Positions 51,440 through 58,741 of a stretch of DNA of 64,000 nt are shown in pieces. Position numbers and translations under genes: made by a program. Source of the stretch: Bacteroidales bacterium UBA5219 (GTDB lineage Bacteria; Bacteroidota; Bacteroidia; Bacteroidales; ML635J-15); the NCBI GenBank assembly GCA_002412425.1, contig DHVB01000077.1, positions 74,340 through 138,339 on the forward strand, written 5' to 3'. Below the pieces are notes generated by a model. That model did no database searches. It saw only the letters and a program-made list of their open reading frames with translations, and had not been told where the DNA came from. Position 1 is the stretch's first letter; each line of letters starts with the position of its first letter.

Positions 51440-52597
51440 ATGGCAAAAATTTTAATAATTGATGACGAAAGAGCTATCCGCAACACTTTAAAAGATATTT
51501 TAAGTTTTGAAAAACATAATGTTGATTTAGCTGAAGATGGTGTTGAAGGGATAAAATTAACAGAAGACAATACTTACGATTTAATTTTTTGTGATATTAA
51601 AATGCCTCAAATGGACGGCATTGAAGTTTTAGAAGTTTTGCATGAAACAATTCCCGAAACTCCTGTGGTTATGATTTCTGGTCATGGCACTATTGATACT
51701 GCTGTTGAAGCAATTAAAAAAGGTGCTTTCGACTTTATTAGCAAGCCATTGGATTTGAACCGAATAATGATTACTTTGAGAAATGCTCTCGATAAATCAA
51801 ACTTGATAATGGAAACTAAAACTTTGAAGAAAAAAGTTGATGGAAAATATCAAATGATTGGTGAATCTGAAGCTATTAACAAAGTTAAAGACATGATTGA
51901 ACGCGTTGCACCAACCGATGCTAGAGTTTTAATTACTGGCGAAAACGGAACTGGTAAAGAAGTAGTTGCTAGATGGCTTCACGAAAAAAGCAATAGAGCG
52001 CAAGCTCCTTTTGTTGATGTTAACTGTGCAGCAATTCCATCAGAACTTATTGAAAGTGAGTTGTTTGGACATGAAAAAGGAGCATTCACTTCGGCTATAA
52101 AACAAAGAAAAGGAAAATTTGAACAAGCAGACGGCGGAACAATTTTTCTTGACGAAATTGGAGATATGTCATTACCGGCTCAAGCAAAAGTTTTAAGAGT
52201 TTTACAAGAAAATAAAATTACACGAGTAGGCTCCGACAAAGATATAGACGTGAACGTGAGAGTAATTGCTGCTACAAATAAAAATCTTGCAGAAGAAATT
52301 GAAAAAGCAAATTTTAGAGAAGACCTTTATCATAGATTAAGCGTAATTTTGATTCACGTTCCTTCACTAAACGAAAGAGAAGGTGACATTCCTCTTTTAG
52401 CTGATCACTTTATAGAAATTTCATGCCAAGAACAAGGCTTAGCTGTCAAAAAAATTACTAAAGAAGCATTAAAAGAATTAGAAAAAATAAACTGGACAGG
52501 AAATATACGTGAGTTCAGGAATGTAATTGAAAGGCTTGTAATTCTATGCGGTCCAGTAATCGACGCAGCAGATGTTATAACTTATGCTGGAAAATAA
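51440..52597 (+). CDS. Receiver-AAA+ sigma-54 activator lacking a DNA-binding domain
   Basis: 385 residues. Receiver domain (1 to about 120) with the acidic pair DDE, phospho-acceptor Asp in FCDIKMPQMDGIEV, Ser/Thr in VMISGHG and Lys in FISKPLDLNR. AAA+ domain (about 138-375) with Walker A GENGTGKE, Walker B GGTIFLDEIGDM and arginine finger region FREDLYHRL. The sigma-54 loop reads GAFTSA, not GAFTGA. The protein ends at WTGNIREFRNVIERL plus 25 residues, with no Fis-type HTH, so on its own it cannot bind a specific DNA site. I recall Bacteroidota orthologues with the same length and ending. It is followed by an AAA+-HTH gene, 67 bases away. Confidence 0.93.
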   Translation: MAKILIIDDERAIRNTLKDILSFEKHNVDLAEDGVEGIKLTEDNTYDLIFCDIKMPQMDGIEVLEVLHETIPETPVVMISGHGTIDTAVEAIKKGAFDFISKPLDLNRIMITLRNALDKSNLIMETKTLKKKVDGKYQMIGESEAINKVKDMIERVAPTDARVLITGENGTGKEVVARWLHEKSNRAQAPFVDVNCAAIPSELIESELFGHEKGAFTSAIKQRKGKFEQADGGTIFLDEIGDMSLPAQAKVLRVLQENKITRVGSDKDIDVNVRVIAATNKNLAEEIEKANFREDLYHRLSVILIHVPSLNEREGDIPLLADHFIEISCQEQGLAVKKITKEALKELEKINWTGNIREFRNVIERLVILCGPVIDAADVITYAGK

Positions 52598-52610
52598 TTT
52601 TCTCTGACAT

Positions 52611-52640
52611 TTTGTCATAAAATAATTTTGCTTATATTTG
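52611..52640 (+). promoter_or_regulatory. Candidate promoter of the AAA+-HTH gene and lptE-secG
   Basis: TTTG at 52611-52614 and TATATTTG at 52633-52640 give a -33/-7 pair with 18 bases between, within the 17-23 range. It lies 24 bases before the ATG at 52665. Confidence 0.5.
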
Positions 52641-52664
52641 TATCTTCTTAAAATTTCGTAATTA

Positions 52665-53891
52665 ATGAATTTGCAGGCTATAAAACAAAGATTTGGGATT
52701 ATTGGAAATTCTAAAGGATTAAATCGAGCTTTAGACATTGCTGTTCAAGTAGCTCCAACCGATTTGTCGGTTTTGGTAACTGGCGAAAGTGGAGTTGGAA
52801 AAGAAAAGATTCCGCAAATAATTCATGCTTATAGTAGAAGAAAACACAATAATTATATAGCTGTTAACTGTGGAGCAATTCCCGAAGGCACAATAGATTC
52901 TGAACTTTTTGGGCATGTAAAAGGTGCGTTTACTTCGGCTCATAGCGATAGAAAAGGTTATTTTGAAGAAGCTAACAAAGGAACAATATTTTTAGATGAA
53001 GTTGCCGAATTACCTTTAGCTACTCAAGTGCGTTTGCTTAGAGTTTTAGAAATTGGCGAATTTATAAAAGTAGGTTCTTCAAAACCTGAAAAAACTGATG
53101 TAAGAGTTGTTGCTGCAACAAATGTTGATTTACAACAAAGAGTTAGTGAAGGAAAATTTCGCGAAGACTTGTTCTATAGATTGAATACTGTTCCGATTGT
53201 TGTACCTCCTTTGCGACACCGACAAGACGATATTCATTTATTATTTAGAAAATTTGCAAGCGATTTTTCCGAAAAATATAATATGCCAGCAATTCGCCTA
53301 AGCGACGATGCTGTCCATGTTTTAAATTCATATAGATGGCCCGGAAATATTCGCCAATTAAAAAACATTACAGAGCAAATTTCTATAATTGAAGAAAAAA
53401 GAGTTATTTCAGCAGAAATGCTAAAATCTTACTTAGATGGTGCAGAAGCTTCTAATTTACCTGTTTTATCCAAAAAAGGAAATTATGAAAATTTTGCTTC
53501 TGAAAGAGAAATACTTTATCAGGTTTTGTTTGATATGAAAAGAGATATGAATGAATTAAAATTATTGGTGAACGATATTATCCAACAAAATCCTAATGTT
53601 AAAATTACTAATTATCCAAATAACACTTTCAATAATTTTGATAATGAAGTACAAATAAATCCTATAAATCACGTCTATTCAAATGAACAACCAGTTATTC
53701 ATCATCACGAGCCACACCAAGAACACGGCGAGGTTGTTGAAGAAGTTTTATCTTTAGCTGAACAAGAAAAAGAATTAATTATTAAAGCTTTGGAAAAACA
53801 TAATAATAAACGCAAACTAGCAGCAGAAGAATTAGGAATTTCGGAAAGAACTTTATATAGAAAAATTAAAGAATATCAAATAAATAAGTAG
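52665..53891 (+). CDS. Sigma-54-type activator: AAA+ and Fis HTH, no receiver
   Basis: 408 residues. AAA+ (about 10-250) with GESGVGKEKI, GAIPEGTIDSELFGH, GTIFLDEVAELP and REDLFYRL; again GAFTSA in the loop. No N-terminal sensory domain precedes it. A 120-residue linker with a His-rich run (HHHEPHQEHGE) leads to a Fis-type HTH at the end (ALEKHNNKRKLAAEELGISERTLYRKIKEYQ). Genes downstream (lptE, an acidic protein, secG) start immediately, so all may be under its promoter. This order is widespread in Bacteroidota as I recall. Confidence 0.92.
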   Translation: MNLQAIKQRFGIIGNSKGLNRALDIAVQVAPTDLSVLVTGESGVGKEKIPQIIHAYSRRKHNNYIAVNCGAIPEGTIDSELFGHVKGAFTSAHSDRKGYFEEANKGTIFLDEVAELPLATQVRLLRVLEIGEFIKVGSSKPEKTDVRVVAATNVDLQQRVSEGKFREDLFYRLNTVPIVVPPLRHRQDDIHLLFRKFASDFSEKYNMPAIRLSDDAVHVLNSYRWPGNIRQLKNITEQISIIEEKRVISAEMLKSYLDGAEASNLPVLSKKGNYENFASEREILYQVLFDMKRDMNELKLLVNDIIQQNPNVKITNYPNNTFNNFDNEVQINPINHVYSNEQPVIHHHEPHQEHGEVVEEVLSLAEQEKELIIKALEKHNNKRKLAAEELGISERTLYRKIKEYQINK

Positions 53892-54407
53892 ATGAAAAAT
53901 ATAAGAAACATAGTTTATTTTTTAATTTTTATTAGCTCTATTGCTTTATGCTCTTGTACTGGAGGATATTCGTTTACAGGAGCTGATATTTCTGCTGATA
54001 TAAAAACTATTCAAGTTAATTTTTTTCCAAATCAAGCTAGTATGGTTCAGCCAAATCTTTCTACAGTTTTTACCGAAACTTTGAAAGATAAATTTATTTA
54101 TCAAACAAATCTTGAAATGGTTAACTACGACGGCGATATTGCCTTTGAAGGTGCAATTATAAATTATAATGTTACTGCTCAATCTTTTCAAGGAAACGAA
54201 ACCGCTGCCTTAAATAGATTAACAATTACTGTTAAAGTTAAATTTACAAATACAAAAGAAACAGCAAAAAGCTTTGAAGCAAATTTTACAAGATACGCTG
54301 ATTTTGAAAGTTCTATAAATTTAGCAAGCATTGAAGGCGAGTTAATCCAAAGCATTTCGGAAGAATTAGTAACCGATATTTTCAATAGAGCTGTTGCAAA
54401 TTGGTAA
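53892..54407 (+). CDS. lptE: LPS assembly lipoprotein LptE
   Basis: 171 residues. Lipobox at about Cys22 (ALCSCTGG). The mature protein has the Bacteroidota LptE pattern: YSFTGADISADIKTIQVNFFPNQ, LSTVFTETLKDKFIYQTNL, AFEGAIINYNVTAQ and LNRLTITVKVKFTNT, ending in a C-terminal helix. LptE plugs the LptD barrel that inserts LPS into the outer membrane. It starts directly after the activator stop, with no gap. Assignment is by pattern and by its neighbours; the sequence is poorly related to enteric LptE. Confidence 0.85.
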   Translation: MKNIRNIVYFLIFISSIALCSCTGGYSFTGADISADIKTIQVNFFPNQASMVQPNLSTVFTETLKDKFIYQTNLEMVNYDGDIAFEGAIINYNVTAQSFQGNETAALNRLTITVKVKFTNTKETAKSFEANFTRYADFESSINLASIEGELIQSISEELVTDIFNRAVANW

Positions 54408-54410
54408 AAT

Positions 54411-55754
54411 ATGAATAAGGAACAATTTTTAAAATATTGTAGCGATTTTTCTTTACTAGACTCAAAAAGTTTAGAAGATATTTCTGCTCTTATTGAAGAG
54501 TTCCCCTATTTCCAGACTGCCAGAATTTTATATGCTAAAAATCTAAATTCGCTCAAAGACGTAAGATTTGAAAATAAATTGAGAAATACCGTAGTTTATG
54601 TTCCAGACAGAAAACATTTGGTTAGACTAATCAATTTGAAAAATCTTCCTGAAAATGAAATAACATTCATAGATGAGCCAAAACTTGTTGATCAAGACAT
54701 ACAAATTGAAGAAACAAAACAAGAAGAACCTGCTGAAATTCAACCTGTCAACCAAGAAATCGAAGTTAAACAAGAAGAAATAATTGAAACCCCTCAAGTT
54801 AGCCAAGAAGTTGAAACTAAAGAAGTAAAACAAGAAGAAATCGCTGATAAACAGCAAACAGTCCAAGCAGTTGAAATCGAAGAAACCAAACAAGAAGAAG
54901 TTGTTGAAATTCATGACATTAGCTCAGAAATCAAAGAAGAAGAAGTTACTGAAAATATTTTACCTGAATTTACTAACGATGTTCAAACTGTTGACGAAGC
55001 ACCTAATGATGAAAAACTTGTAGAAAAAGAACCAACACAACAAGAAGATTATTCAGAAGATTTGTCTGAAACAGATAGGCTTAAATCAATTATTGAAGCT
55101 CGATTGAGAGAACTAGGCATTAACGAAAAAGTTAGAATAGGAAATGAAGAAACTGAGGAAATAAAACAAGAGAGCACTGTAAATCAGCAAGTTAATCAAA
55201 AAAACCAAGTTGAAGAAATTGAAGAAGATGTTGTCATAAACCAGCAAATTAGTGAAGAAATCAAAGAAGAAGCATCGGAAAATATTTTTATAGATTTTTC
55301 TGATGATGCAAAAAAAATTGACGAGTCTATAAATAAAAATAATGGTTTTGAGCTTTTAGATTTTGATTTCGAGATAGAAAAAGATGCAATTTTAGAGCAT
55401 CAAAATAAAAAAACAGATGCAAAAGACTATGATATTTTAGAAAATTTTTCTCAAAAAACGACAAATAATAAGCCTGAAAAAATAAATTTAATAGATAAGT
55501 TTTTAGCTGAAAATCCGAGAATAATTCCAGACAAAGAATACGTTTCTGACAATTCTCTTGCAAGCAAATCGCTACACATTGACGATAGTGATTTATTTAG
55601 TGAAACTTTAGCTAAAATATATATTAAACAAGAGCATTTTGAGAAAGCAATTTTAACTTATGAAAAATTATGTTTGAAATATCCCGAAAAAAGTATTTAC
55701 TTTGTCGGGCAAATTGAAAAAATAAAAGAATTGATAAAAAATAAAACGAATTAG
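54411..55754 (+). CDS. Acidic repeat protein between lptE and secG
   Basis: 447 residues. The first 85 residues form a helical region (YCSDFSLLDSKSLEDISALIEEFPYFQTARILYAKNLNS), a TPR-like or AAA-partner fold. Residues about 95-310 are a degenerate repeat of KQEE / EVKQEEI blocks, extremely rich in Glu, Val, Gln and Lys and likely disordered. The last 45 residues are again a TPR-like helix pair (FSETLAKIYIKQEHFEKAILTYEKLCLKYPEKS). No signal peptide, so cytoplasmic. The place between lptE and secG is conserved in the phylum as I recall, but the function is unknown. Gap to lptE 3 bases, to secG 2 bases. Confidence 0.8.
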   Translation: MNKEQFLKYCSDFSLLDSKSLEDISALIEEFPYFQTARILYAKNLNSLKDVRFENKLRNTVVYVPDRKHLVRLINLKNLPENEITFIDEPKLVDQDIQIEETKQEEPAEIQPVNQEIEVKQEEIIETPQVSQEVETKEVKQEEIADKQQTVQAVEIEETKQEEVVEIHDISSEIKEEEVTENILPEFTNDVQTVDEAPNDEKLVEKEPTQQEDYSEDLSETDRLKSIIEARLRELGINEKVRIGNEETEEIKQESTVNQQVNQKNQVEEIEEDVVINQQISEEIKEEASENIFIDFSDDAKKIDESINKNNGFELLDFDFEIEKDAILEHQNKKTDAKDYDILENFSQKTTNNKPEKINLIDKFLAENPRIIPDKEYVSDNSLASKSLHIDDSDLFSETLAKIYIKQEHFEKAILTYEKLCLKYPEKSIYFVGQIEKIKELIKNKTN

Positions 55755-55756
55755 TT

Positions 55757-56080
55757 ATGTATATCTTTTTTTCTGTATTAATTGTTATTTGTGCTGTACT
55801 TCTAATTTTAATCGTATTAGTACAAAATAGTAAAGGTGGTGGTTTAGCTTCAAACTTTGGACAAGGTAACCAAGTTATGGGTGTTAAAAAAACTGCTGAC
55901 TTTCTTGAGAAAGCCACTTGGGGTCTTGCTATAGGGTTAATTGTATTTTCTTTATTAGCAAGTTTTTCTATACCTAATAACCAAAAAATCAAAAAGCAAG
56001 ATTTTGAACAAACTCAAACTGCACCAGCAGAAAGCAGTGAACCAGCATCTGGTGCTGGAGAGCCACTTCCTGTTGAATAA
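55757..56080 (+). CDS. secG: Preprotein translocase subunit SecG
   Basis: 107 residues. Two membrane helices (about 3-21 and 48-70) are joined by the SecG cytoplasmic loop LVQNSKGGGLASNFGQGNQVMGVKKTADFLEKATW, with the conserved Gly-Gly-Gly-Leu core. SecG assists SecYE during SecA-driven export. The C-terminal tail is acidic and Ala/Pro/Glu rich. It starts 2 bases after the acidic protein, completing a four-gene plus-strand run. Confidence 0.95.
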   Translation: MYIFFSVLIVICAVLLILIVLVQNSKGGGLASNFGQGNQVMGVKKTADFLEKATWGLAIGLIVFSLLASFSIPNNQKIKKQDFEQTQTAPAESSEPASGAGEPLPVE

Positions 56081-56122
56081 TAAAAATATTTAGTATTTTA
56101 CAATTTAGTAGTTTTTGTATTT

Positions 56123-57310
56123 TTACTTATATTTTTTCAACCTTATTATAAAGTCGCTTAAAATATTCATATAATTTACGAATGCTTCGTATGGCGACTC
56201 ATAAGGGTTGAAATATTTATGCACGTCTCCGTCAGAGAACCATTTTGTACACATATAATAAAAGTGGTCGCTGGTTTGTAAATACAACCAATCTTTCCAA
56301 ATTTCTGGATCGTTTATTTCTTTTACTTTATCATAAAGCGAATATAAATTATTGAAAGCTTCGTCTTGGAGTTCGTTTCCTAACCAAGCAGTAAGGTCTC
56401 TTTCTTCGTCTGCCCATGAAATTGGATATGGCACATGAATTTTTGCTACAGGTTCAGCATTTTCAACAATCTCAGATGGAGTGGAAAAAGTATAGTTTGA
56501 ATATCTGAAAACAGCATCAGGAAGAGCTTTTAAAAACTCAAAAATTCCTGTTTCCTCCCATTGATGTTCGCCAAAAGTTTCATAATCCATAAACAGATTT
56601 ACCATTTCTTCTTTTGGGTCAATGGCATTTAGCCAAGACACAAACTTTTCTGTTGTTAATGGAAATTCCTCCCAAGCATGATTTGAAAAACGAAAAGCTA
56701 TATCATCAGAAAGCTTAAAATTTTTAAGCAATAATTTTAATTTTGGATTTATTGCGTTGCAGTACAAATAGTTTGGACTTTTCCAACCTAAAATATGCTT
56801 TGCTCCTTCTGTAATCATTCCCTTAAAACCCATATTTGAAATATACTCTCCTATTTGGTCGGAATAAATTAATTCTGTATTTCTAAAAATTTTAGGTTCA
56901 ACTCCAAAATGCTCTTTTATTTTTTGGCGATGCATATTAATTTGACATTCAAACTCTTCGTAGCTTTTTAAAGCAGAAAGAGAGTGAGCATAAGTTTCGC
57001 TAAGAATTTCGACATTACCTGTAGCTACAAGTCTTTTGAAACTCTCCAAAACATCAGGTGCGTACATTTCAAATTGGTCTATTGCCACTCCAGAAATAGA
57101 ATATGCAATTTTAAATCTATCGCCATATTCTTGAATCAAATCCAAGAACACTTGATTTGTTGGCAGATAACACTTTTCTGCAACTTTTCGCATTATATTA
57201 CGATTTTCAAAATCATTATAATAATAATGGTCGTTGCCAATATCAAAAAATTTATATCTTTTTAACCTAAATGGCTGATGCACCTGAAAATAAAAACAAA
57301 TTGTACGCAT
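56123..57310 (-). CDS. GH57 glycoside hydrolase (alpha-amylase/4-alpha-glucanotransferase type)
   Basis: 395 residues, a GH57 enzyme acting on alpha-glucans. The five GH57 blocks can be seen: ICFYFQVHQPFR (His), SGVAIDQFE, the nucleophile Glu in FRNTELIYSDQIGEY, the acid Asp in FMDYETFGEHQWEETG and WLYLQTSDHFYYM. No signal peptide, so cytoplasmic. It stands in a row with glycogen synthase-like and debranching genes, pointing to turnover of storage glycogen. Confidence 0.93.
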   Translation of the reverse strand: MRTICFYFQVHQPFRLKRYKFFDIGNDHYYYNDFENRNIMRKVAEKCYLPTNQVFLDLIQEYGDRFKIAYSISGVAIDQFEMYAPDVLESFKRLVATGNVEILSETYAHSLSALKSYEEFECQINMHRQKIKEHFGVEPKIFRNTELIYSDQIGEYISNMGFKGMITEGAKHILGWKSPNYLYCNAINPKLKLLLKNFKLSDDIAFRFSNHAWEEFPLTTEKFVSWLNAIDPKEEMVNLFMDYETFGEHQWEETGIFEFLKALPDAVFRYSNYTFSTPSEIVENAEPVAKIHVPYPISWADEERDLTAWLGNELQDEAFNNLYSLYDKVKEINDPEIWKDWLYLQTSDHFYYMCTKWFSDGDVHKYFNPYESPYEAFVNYMNILSDFIIRLKKYK

Positions 57311-57345
57311 TATATTATTTTTTAAATTTACACATTACTAATTCT

Positions 57346-57472
57346 CAATTATTCAATTATCAATTATTCAATTATCAATTATTCAATTATCAATTATTCA
57401 ATTATCAATTATTCAATTATTCATTCTTAATTATTCATTCTTAATTCTTAATTCTTAATTCTTAATTAAATC
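57346..57472. repeat. Tandem array: 5 x 15 bp, then TTAATTC heptamers, entering the GT4 gene
   Basis: CAATTATTCAATTAT is repeated five times without change (57346-57420; each unit is a 7-mer plus an 8-mer). It is followed by TCATTCTTAATTAT, TCATTC and four TTAATTC-type heptamers up to about 57466. The stop codon (57455-57457) and last codons of the minus-strand glycosyltransferase gene lie within the heptamers. Confidence 0.9.
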
Positions 57473-58741
57473 ATTATAAACCTTATTAACTTTAAACGCT
57501 GAATTTTCCCATCTTAAATTTTCGACTTCTATTTTTCCATATTTTTTAAACATTCTTGACAGGGCTGGGTAATGCAACATTCCATAAATAGCATCTGCTA
57601 GGTCATCTACATCCCAGAAATCGACTTTTAAAGCATGTCTTAGCACTTCTGCCACACCTGATTGCTTTGAAATAATTACAGGCACGTCAGACATCATTGC
57701 TTCTAATGGTGAAATTCCAAAGGGTTCGCTAACAGACGGCATTACGTAAACATCGCTAATCGAAAACATATCATAAACTTCTTGTCCTCGTAAAAATCCT
57801 GCGAAATGGAATTTTGTAGCTATATTTAATTTTGCCACTCGTCTTATCATTCTATTAAGCATATCGCCACTTCCTGCCATTACAAAACGCACATTTGGGT
57901 CTTTATCGAGAACTTTTTTAGCTACTTCAATAAAATATTCAGGACCTTTTTGGAAAGTTACACGTCCTAAAAAAGTAACTATTTTCTCATCAAAACCTTT
58001 TGTTACCCTAAACTCATCTGGCAAAGTTATTGGCTCAACTGAATTGTGAACTGTTACAACCTTATCGGGATGGATTCCATATCTTTCGATAATAGTTCTT
58101 CGTGTGAGATTACTTACAGCAATAACTCTATCGGCTGCTTCCATTCCTTCACGCTCAATATCATAAACTCTTTGATTTACATTTTCCCCACTTCTGTCGA
58201 ATTCTGTTGCGTGCATATGCACAACTAAAGGTTTACCCGAAACTCTTTTTGCAGCAATTCCTGCATGATATGTAAGCCAATCGTGAGCATGAATAACATC
58301 AAATTTATTTGTACTTGCGACATAAGCCGCAATTAAAGCATAGCGAGCAACTTCTTCATAAAGATTTATACCGTAGCTTCCTGAAAACTTAAAATTTTTT
58401 GATAGTACAGATTCTTTAAATTCTGAATGAGAAAGTGATTTTCCTGCGAATATTTTTTTAAATTCTTCGGGGTCCATATATGGAATTAAGTTTGCCCCCA
58501 CTTCAATATATCTGAAATTTTTCCAGAATTTTGTTTCTTTAGTTTTTCTTTCTGTTATATCAACTTGTCCTGCGTCAACAAGGTTAATGTAAGTTTTATC
58601 CTCATCTCCATAAGATTTTGGTACTACAAAAATTACTTCTGTACCAAAGTGTGATAATCCTCTTGTTAAGCCATAACATGCGGTTCCTAATCCTCCTGTG
58701 ATATGTGGTGGAAATTCCCAACCAAACATTAGTACTCTCAT
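57455..58741 (-). CDS. Glycosyltransferase family 4/5-like, glycogen synthase type
   Basis: 428 residues. GT-B enzyme: N-terminal glycan loop WEFPPHITGGLGTACYGLTRGL, VIHAHDWLTYHAGIAA in the first Rossmann domain, then nucleotide-sugar site FLGRVTFQKGPEYFIEVAK and VMPSVSEPFGISPLEAMM with the EX7E-type Glu pair. The early GGLGT loop is shared with glycogen/starch synthases. Neighbours (GH57, debranching enzyme, overlap of 4 bases with the latter) support glycogen synthesis. The last residues (LIKN) are encoded by a tandem repeat. Confidence 0.92.
   Translation of the reverse strand: MRVLMFGWEFPPHITGGLGTACYGLTRGLSHFGTEVIFVVPKSYGDEDKTYINLVDAGQVDITERKTKETKFWKNFRYIEVGANLIPYMDPEEFKKIFAGKSLSHSEFKESVLSKNFKFSGSYGINLYEEVARYALIAAYVASTNKFDVIHAHDWLTYHAGIAAKRVSGKPLVVHMHATEFDRSGENVNQRVYDIEREGMEAADRVIAVSNLTRRTIIERYGIHPDKVVTVHNSVEPITLPDEFRVTKGFDEKIVTFLGRVTFQKGPEYFIEVAKKVLDKDPNVRFVMAGSGDMLNRMIRRVAKLNIATKFHFAGFLRGQEVYDMFSISDVYVMPSVSEPFGISPLEAMMSDVPVIISKQSGVAEVLRHALKVDFWDVDDLADAIYGMLHYPALSRMFKKYGKIEVENLRWENSAFKVNKVYNDLIKN

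Noticed and set aside
57346..57420. Possible CRISPR array
   Set aside because: Units of 15 bp are contiguous with no spacers and there are no cas genes; it is a simple tandem repeat.
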